Part shown: positions 59,729 to 64,000 of the stretch, piece by piece
How positions within the stretch are numbered: the first letter of the stretch is position 1
Layout of the letters: every line of letters starts with the position of its first letter
DNA from: Pseudomonas sp. ERMR1:02
GTDB taxonomy: Bacteria > Pseudomonadota > Gammaproteobacteria > Pseudomonadales > Pseudomonadaceae
NCBI RefSeq assembly: GCF_002277815.1
Contig: NZ_NKJI01000013.1
Span: 1 to 64,000 of the forward strand
DNA length: 64,000 nt
Direction of reading: 5' to 3'
The notes under the pieces: model-generated
Told to the model about the DNA's origin: nothing
Seen by the model: the letters and a program-made list of their open reading frames with translations, nothing else
Database searches by the model: none
Program-made: the position numbers and the translations under genes

Positions 59729-60082
59729 CTAGTACCCACCGCCGCCACTGGAGTGGGAGGGTTCTCTGGCCTTTTGCTGGGCGTTACTCCATTCGGCGCA
59801 GGTCATGAAACTCTTGTGATCGACCTTTGCGCGGCTGTCGAAGCTGACCGCGTAAGTTTGCTGATGGCCGGGCTGAGTCAATTTGTAGTCAAAACAAGTG
59901 CCGGCTTCGACAGTGCGGTCGCTTACCGCCAACGGCGGGCCGCCGATTTGCTGGACTTGCTCCTTGCTCATGCCGGTCTCGACCTTGGCCACCAGCGGCT
60001 GGTCACGAAAGACATGCGAGTCGGTGCTGCAGCCTGCCAGCGCCGTCAATGTCATGACGAATATGGACAGAGACTTGTTCAT
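59729..60082 (-). CDS. osmE: OsmE family osmotically inducible lipoprotein
   Basis: The 117-residue outer-membrane lipoprotein has the lipobox LAGC with Cys18 (after MNKSLSIFVMTLTALAG) and the SmpA/OmlA (BamE-like) fold: TGMSKEQVQQIGGPPL, VEAGTCFDYKL, RAKVDHKSFMTCAEW. E. coli OsmE is osmotically induced; the regulation here is not visible. The C-terminal Ser/Gly tail is typical of Pseudomonas members. Confidence 0.85.
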   Translation of the reverse strand: MNKSLSIFVMTLTALAGCSTDSHVFRDQPLVAKVETGMSKEQVQQIGGPPLAVSDRTVEAGTCFDYKLTQPGHQQTYAVSFDSRAKVDHKSFMTCAEWSNAQQKAREPSHSSGGGGY

Positions 60083-60096
60083 GGCCGCGCTCCTGT

Positions 60097-60336
60097 TTAC
60101 TCAGCTTTGTTTCGGCTGATGACCTTGGCTTTCACTTCTTCGGCATAGCCCAGCAACCGTTCTTCATCGCCCTGGAACAAGTCGCACAACCTCTGCACGG
60201 CTTGTGCATCGACATCATTTCCGCCCTGGCGCAGTTGTTGCGCTATGCGCAGAAGTTCTACCGCCGACCACCGCAGATCCGACGCAAGCCCTTGCAGGTC
60301 GCGCCGAAGCGTTTGTTCCGATTCGTTAAGCCACAT
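60097..60336 (-). CDS. Conserved hypothetical helical protein (79 aa)
   Basis: The 79-residue all-helical protein begins MWLNESEQTLRRDLQGLASD and continues with LLRIAQQLRQGGNDVDAQAV and DEERLLGYAEEVKAK. ATG 60336 has AGGAGGT at good spacing; the longer frame to 60354 would include it. It is upstream of osmE on the same strand with 14 bp between, so they probably share a transcript. Function unknown. Confidence 0.7.
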   Translation of the reverse strand: MWLNESEQTLRRDLQGLASDLRWSAVELLRIAQQLRQGGNDVDAQAVQRLCDLFQGDEERLLGYAEEVKAKVISRNKAE

Positions 60337-60506
60337 GATGACCTCCTGTAACACTGCAGCTACGAAATTTTAGACCCATTTGCGCAGCGGGGCGTTGTGT
60401 TCGTCTGATCCGTTGCCACTTCCTTTGGTCGGGAAATTTGCGCGATCTGGAAAATTCGCTGTCGTAGTGAAGTACAGATTTTTCGCCAGGGCAGGGGGAG
60501 TTCAAA

Positions 60507-60689
60507 ATGACCACAACCGATGACTTCAGAGCGCGTGCCCATGAGCTGAATGCCGATCTGGATGCGGCCACCAGCGAAATGATGAAACTCATTAGCGAAC
60601 ACCAGCTCAGCGGGCCGGAATGGGAGCGGGTCAGCCAATGGCAGCATGAAGCCTACGAACGGTGGACGGCCTATTTGAACGAACGGTGA
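60507..60689 (+). CDS. Small conserved hypothetical protein (60 aa)
   Basis: The 60-residue helical acidic protein MTTTDDFRARAHELNADLDA, then ATSEMMKLISEHQLSGPEWE, ends in a Trp-rich helix (WQHEAYERWTAYLNER). GGGGGAG precedes ATG 60507. Divergent from the 79-residue protein. Function unknown. Confidence 0.7.
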   Translation: MTTTDDFRARAHELNADLDAATSEMMKLISEHQLSGPEWERVSQWQHEAYERWTAYLNER

Positions 60690-60797
60690 CCTCCGGAACC
60701 CGGTGACAACAACGCCAGTCGCTGACGTCCGGTGAAATCCATGGATGTCCGGGCGGCGACAGGCTACATTTTATTTTTTCAGGATTAAGGACGCTTC

Positions 60798-61139
60798 ATG
60801 CAGAGTCGGATGTTGATGGGGGGAGTGGTATTGGCGTTGCTGACGGGGTGTTCGCTCCCCGCTTCATTAGTGCCAGGCGAGCCGAATGTCAGCAAGCACA
60901 GTGAAAAACCACCAAAAGAATTGGCCGCATGCGTATTGCCCGCGTGGCAGAAAGAGATATCCAACACGACTCAAACGTCGATTTCCAACGGCTACCGGCT
61001 CACCGCGCCCAGCATCATCACGGCCGATGAAATTCTGGACATTGTGAAGTGGAAGGAAGGCAGCCAGGTTTCGCTGTACCAAGGGCCGCCTTGGGCAAAG
61101 TCAGGGGCAATGCGCAAGGCGGTGCGGGACTGCCTGTAG
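60798..61139 (+). CDS. Hypothetical lipoprotein (113 aa)
   Basis: The lipoprotein signal MQSRMLMGGVVLALLTGC gives lipidated Cys18, followed by a short soluble domain (LAACVLPAWQKEISNTTQTS, ITADEILDIVKWKEGSQVSL) with a second and third Cys at about residues 45 and 112 that could form a disulfide. I recognise no named family. Convergent with the Rrf2 gene, 3 bp between stops. Confidence 0.72.
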   Translation: MQSRMLMGGVVLALLTGCSLPASLVPGEPNVSKHSEKPPKELAACVLPAWQKEISNTTQTSISNGYRLTAPSIITADEILDIVKWKEGSQVSLYQGPPWAKSGAMRKAVRDCL

Positions 61140-61142
61140 CAT

Positions 61143-61712
61143 TCAGTCGCCGATTTCGGTGACCTGGATGAGCTGATCGTCACTCGTCTGTGTACTCCCG
61201 GTGCCTTTCTTTTCCCGGCGATCATTCATCCAGTCTTCCAACTTCGCGCCGAATTCCGCCGGGGCTTTGCGCCCGACCCTTCGGGCGATGTCCAGAATGG
61301 TCTGCTGGGCCAGGGCCTCTTCCATGCGTTTCTGCGCATTCAGCATCGCAGCATGGATCGAGCACAGCCCGTCCAGCGCCCATTCCGGTGTCTGGCCTTC
61401 AAACAACGCGCAACGCCCGCGAATATCCCGACATTCGAAAATTGCCTTGCGCCCGTCGATAGCGTTGACGATATCCAGCAGGGTGATTTCGTCCGCCGGC
61501 CGGGCCAGCTTGAAGCCACCGCGCACGCCCTCGGTGGCCACCACCAGTTTTGCCTTGGCCAGTTTGGTGAAGATTTTCGCCAGATAATCCAGAGGCACGC
61601 CTTGCAGCTCGGCAAGGTCGCGCACGCTTGCTTCGCGGGTGTCGCCGCAATTGCCCACCAGGAAAGTCAGGCAGTGAAGGCCGTACTCGACGCCTGCGCT
61701 GTAAAGAGCCAT
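61143..61712 (-). CDS. Rrf2-family transcriptional regulator
   Basis: The 189-residue regulator has an Rrf2 winged helix (YGLHCLTFLVGN, VRDLAELQGVPLDYLAKIFT, EGVRGGFKLARPADEITLLD) and three cysteines, Cys94, Cys101 and Cys117, in FECRDIRGRC and LCSIH, in the C-x(5-7)-C-x(6-15)-C region where IscR/NsrR-type members bind an iron-sulfur cluster. It could therefore sense redox or NO. It is divergent from the NADH-dehydrogenase-like gene (293-bp spacer), a likely target. Confidence 0.88.
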   Translation of the reverse strand: MALYSAGVEYGLHCLTFLVGNCGDTREASVRDLAELQGVPLDYLAKIFTKLAKAKLVVATEGVRGGFKLARPADEITLLDIVNAIDGRKAIFECRDIRGRCALFEGQTPEWALDGLCSIHAAMLNAQKRMEEALAQQTILDIARRVGRKAPAEFGAKLEDWMNDRREKKGTGSTQTSDDQLIQVTEIGD

Positions 61713-62005
61713 TTGAATCTCCGACTAATGTTGTCGCAAATAATAGCAGCTGGCCGTTAGCTGGACAACGATAGGTCCTGCTTTTTCATTTCTCAAGAAG
61801 GCCTTTGACGAAAAGGGTTTGATGCTTGTTTTCAAGGGTATCGATTTGATCGATGGCAACCATTGAAAAAAATCCGTTGCGGTACATAACTCGGATCAAT
61901 ATAGTCGCCGTTGTCAGGTCGACAGCGAGTAGCGCTTTCCAAAAGAAAGTCGCGCCACTGGCCCCTAAACAAAATTCAATGCCTCGTTCTTCCCTGGAGT
62001 TAAAA

Positions 62006-63205
62006 ATGAAACAGCACATCTTGGTAATCGGCGCAGGTTTTGGTGGCATGTGGACCGCTTTGAGCGCCACGCGTCTGTTCGACATTCACGCTCACAATGA
62101 CTTTGACGTGACGGTGCTGGCTCCTCAGGCGGAGCTGCGGGTACGCCCGCGCTTTTATGAGCCGAACGCCCACCAACTGGCCGCTCCAATCGGCGAGCTG
62201 TTGGATGCGGTCGGCGTGAACTTCATCAAGGGCGCCGCCGAGACCATCGACGTTGCGCAAAAACGTGTTGGCTACATTGATGCTTCGGGCAACAAGCAAG
62301 TCGTCATCTACGACAAACTCGTTCTGGCCACTGGCAGCCGCCTTGCACTGCCTGACACCCCGGGTGTGTCTGAACATGCCTTTGACGTCGATCAGATCGA
62401 ACAAGCCGTGCGCCTGGAAAACCACCTCAAATCCCTGGCCAGCCAGCCAGAAAGCCAGGCCCGTAATACCGTAGTGGTTGCCGGTGGTGGCTTCACCGGG
62501 ATCGAAACGGCGACTGAGATGCCGACCCGTCTACGCGCCATCCTGGGTGATCGCGTGGACTTCAACGTGATCATCGTTGATCGCGGCGACAAGGTGGGAG
62601 GTTCCATGGGCCCTGAAATCGCGGAAAAAATCGCTGAAGCCAGTATCGAAACCGGCGTGAAATGGCACTTGAAAGCCTCGGTTGTCGCCGTCGATGAAAA
62701 CGGTGTGACCTTGTCCGATGGTCAGCGTATCGATGCCAAAACCGTGGTCTGGACCACTGGGGTTCGCGCCAGTTCGCTGACCGAGCAGATCCCCGCAGAG
62801 CGCGATCGCATGGGCCGCCTGCATGTTGATGCGCACATGAAAGTGATCGGTCAGGACGACATCTTCGCCACCGGCGACGTTGCTTATGCGGCCTGCGATG
62901 ACATCGGTAACTACGCGCTGATGACCTGCCAGCACGCCATTGTGTTGGGCCGTCATGCCGGTAACAACGTGGCTGCGCAGATACTCGGTGTGGAGCCGAC
63001 GCCGTACAGCCAGCCTAAATACGTCACCTGCCTGGATCTGGGCGCGTGGGGTGCGGTCTACACCGAAGGGTGGGATCGCCAGGTCAAGCTGATCAAGCAG
63101 GAGGGCAAGGAGCTCAAGACGCAGATCAACACTGTGTGGATTTATCCGCCGGCAGATCGTGACGCTGCGTGGGCTGCTGCGGATCCGTTGATTCCGATTG
63201 CCTAA
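62006..63205 (+). CDS. NDH-2-like FAD-dependent NAD(P)/FAD oxidoreductase
   Basis: The 399-residue flavoprotein has the FAD motif ILVIGAGFGGMWTAL, the NAD(P)H motif TVVVAGGGFTGIETATE, and the second FAD contact DIFATGDVAYA. The layout resembles type II NADH dehydrogenases, which pass electrons to quinone without pumping protons. No obvious membrane-anchoring C-terminal helix is seen, so a soluble oxidoreductase is also possible. ATG 62006 is taken because it starts the Rossmann motif; GGAGT lies upstream. Probably controlled by the divergent Rrf2 regulator. Confidence 0.87.
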   Translation: MKQHILVIGAGFGGMWTALSATRLFDIHAHNDFDVTVLAPQAELRVRPRFYEPNAHQLAAPIGELLDAVGVNFIKGAAETIDVAQKRVGYIDASGNKQVVIYDKLVLATGSRLALPDTPGVSEHAFDVDQIEQAVRLENHLKSLASQPESQARNTVVVAGGGFTGIETATEMPTRLRAILGDRVDFNVIIVDRGDKVGGSMGPEIAEKIAEASIETGVKWHLKASVVAVDENGVTLSDGQRIDAKTVVWTTGVRASSLTEQIPAERDRMGRLHVDAHMKVIGQDDIFATGDVAYAACDDIGNYALMTCQHAIVLGRHAGNNVAAQILGVEPTPYSQPKYVTCLDLGAWGAVYTEGWDRQVKLIKQEGKELKTQINTVWIYPPADRDAAWAAADPLIPIA

Positions 63206-63222
63206 GTTGGTTGAGTAAGCGT

Positions 63223-63257
63223 ATCCCGCCTGGGTGTTTCTGGGCGGGATTTTTTTG
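63223..63257 (+). terminator. Rho-independent terminator after the NDH-like gene
   Basis: The stem ATCCCGCC (63223-63230) / GGCGGGAT (63243-63250) has a 12-base loop and is followed by TTTTTTTG. Confidence 0.88.
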
Positions 63258-63267
63258 TTTTGGGTAC

Positions 63268-64000
63268 ATATCCATTTCTACGGTAACGGCGACTTATGGT
63301 TCCGCCCTGACGGCGGGTCACTTGGAACAGCGCCAAGTAACCAAACGCTCTATCCCCTGACGTACGGCCCTTCGCTTAGGCTCAGGGTTCCCTCGCTCCG
63401 GTCCTGCTCCGTGGGCCCGCCGCGATCGGCCATCCATGGCCGTGCGCGGCTAACCCGGCATCCATGCCGGGTTGCCCACTGCGCAGAACCTCCACTCGGC
63501 CTTCCGACGGGGCACGGCAGATCAAAAGCCAGAGCAAAAGCGAGGCGGCCTTAAAGCCGACCTGATTTTTGCGGGTGCTCATTCCCCTGTAGGAGCGATG
63601 CTTGCTCGCGAAAAACGTCCAGACAACGCGATCATCCAGAAAGGGCGCGTTATCGTTGACGTCCTTCGCGAGCAAGCATCGCTCCTACGGGGGATCACGG
63701 CATCTGTCAAAGTCAGGTCGGCTGTCAGGCCGCCTCGCTTTGGTTTTTGATCCTGGCGCCCCGTTAAACCACGATGGCCGAACGCAGGCATTGCTCCGTG
63801 GGTAACCCGGCAGGACGCCGGGTTAGCCGCGCTGGGCCAAGGATGGCCCATCGCGGCGGCCCACGGAGCAATGCCGGAGTGAGGGCATGCCGAGCCCAAG
63901 CGAGGCACCGAGTGGTGGGGCAAGAGCCCTTGGTTACTTGGGGCTTTTCCAAGTGACTCGCTGTAAGAGCGAAACCGCCAGTAGCCGTTACCGCAGCAAT
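63268..64000. repeat. Compound palindromic element, copy 2 (cut by window end)
   Basis: The left end ATATCCATTTCTACGGTAAC corresponds to the left end of the 45708 element, and the same inner blocks follow (TTCCGCCCTGACGGCGGGTC, CACTTGGAACAGCGCCAAGT, GCTCCGTGGGCCCGCCGCGA). The centre has a REPIN (about 63588-63689), and the right arm reads back through CATCGCGGCGGCCCACGGAG and TTTTCCAAGTGACTCGCTGT to GCCGTTACCGCAGCAAT at the window edge. Arms and centre differ from copy 1, so the copies have diverged or recombined. Confidence 0.82.

Noticed and set aside
63382..63956. Frames inside the second compound palindrome
   Set aside because: Same reason as for the first copy.

Overview
The window looks like a chromosomal segment of a fluorescent Pseudomonas (P. 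fluorescens group). The evidence is a GC-rich coding background, many REP/REPIN palindromes of the kind found in this group between genes, a catRBCA-benRABCD cluster, and Pseudomonas-type families such as DUF6124, DUF2789, DUF3087 and OsmE. No rRNA, tRNA or CRISPR array was seen.

Layout. 1-4.4 kb: the edge of an Rhs-core gene, a DUF6124 gene with a long structured leader, an MFS exporter, two gene fossils (LysR and aldo/keto reductase) and an SDR. 4.5-8 kb: an OmpR-type two-component pair divergent from a membrane protein and a 24-residue membrane peptide. 8-14 kb: GST, a DksA-like protein with half a zinc site, a chemoreceptor with unusual domain order, and small conserved proteins. 14-18.6 kb: a degraded-looking stretch with a frameshifted ProX-like binding protein, an IS110-family remnant, and a TonB receptor with two frameshifts next to a DUF2946 protein. 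19.2-25.3 kb: a complete Mnh/Pha Na+(K+)/H+ antiporter operon (A,C,D,E,F,G), in which C, D and F are each broken by one missing base. 25.5-31.3 kb: DMT exporter, XRE-cupin regulator, flavin monooxygenase, half of an AMP-binding enzyme and a flavoprotein. 31.4-36.4 kb: a binding protein, an orphan response regulator, PpnN, DUF3087 and a LysR regulator. 36.5-40.9 kb: an M20 amidohydrolase with a complete polar amino-acid ABC importer, probably under the divergent LysR. 41-45.7 kb: a Cache-GGEEF diguanylate cyclase, DUF2784, a DapA paralogue and AzlCD. 45.7-50 kb: a 717-bp compound palindromic repeat, an orphan AT-rich ORF, SRAP, a sulfonate-type binding protein and a lipoprotein deacetylase. 50-58.8 kb: benzoate to muconolactone/enol-lactone catabolism (catR-catBCA-benR-benABCD). 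58.8-63.2 kb: NUDIX, OsmE, small proteins, and an Rrf2 regulator divergent from an NADH-dehydrogenase-like flavoprotein. 63.3-64 kb: a second copy of the compound palindrome, cut by the window end.

How it works together. BenABC dihydroxylate benzoate, BenD makes catechol, CatA cleaves the ring to cis,cis-muconate, and CatB and CatC carry muconate on towards beta-ketoadipate. The control sites are visible: a perfect ATAC-N7-GTAT site in front of catB, and two TGCA-N6-GGATA boxes exactly 21 bp apart in front of benA.

A caution that affects the whole annotation: at least ten otherwise well-conserved genes or gene parts are interrupted by exactly one missing base, mostly in short homopolymers, and no single-base insertion was seen. 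This pattern fits residual long-read consensus error better than real decay. Entries marked pseudogene for this reason (proX-like, TonB receptor, mnhC, mnhD, mnhF, azlC, catR, benR) may be intact in the living cell.
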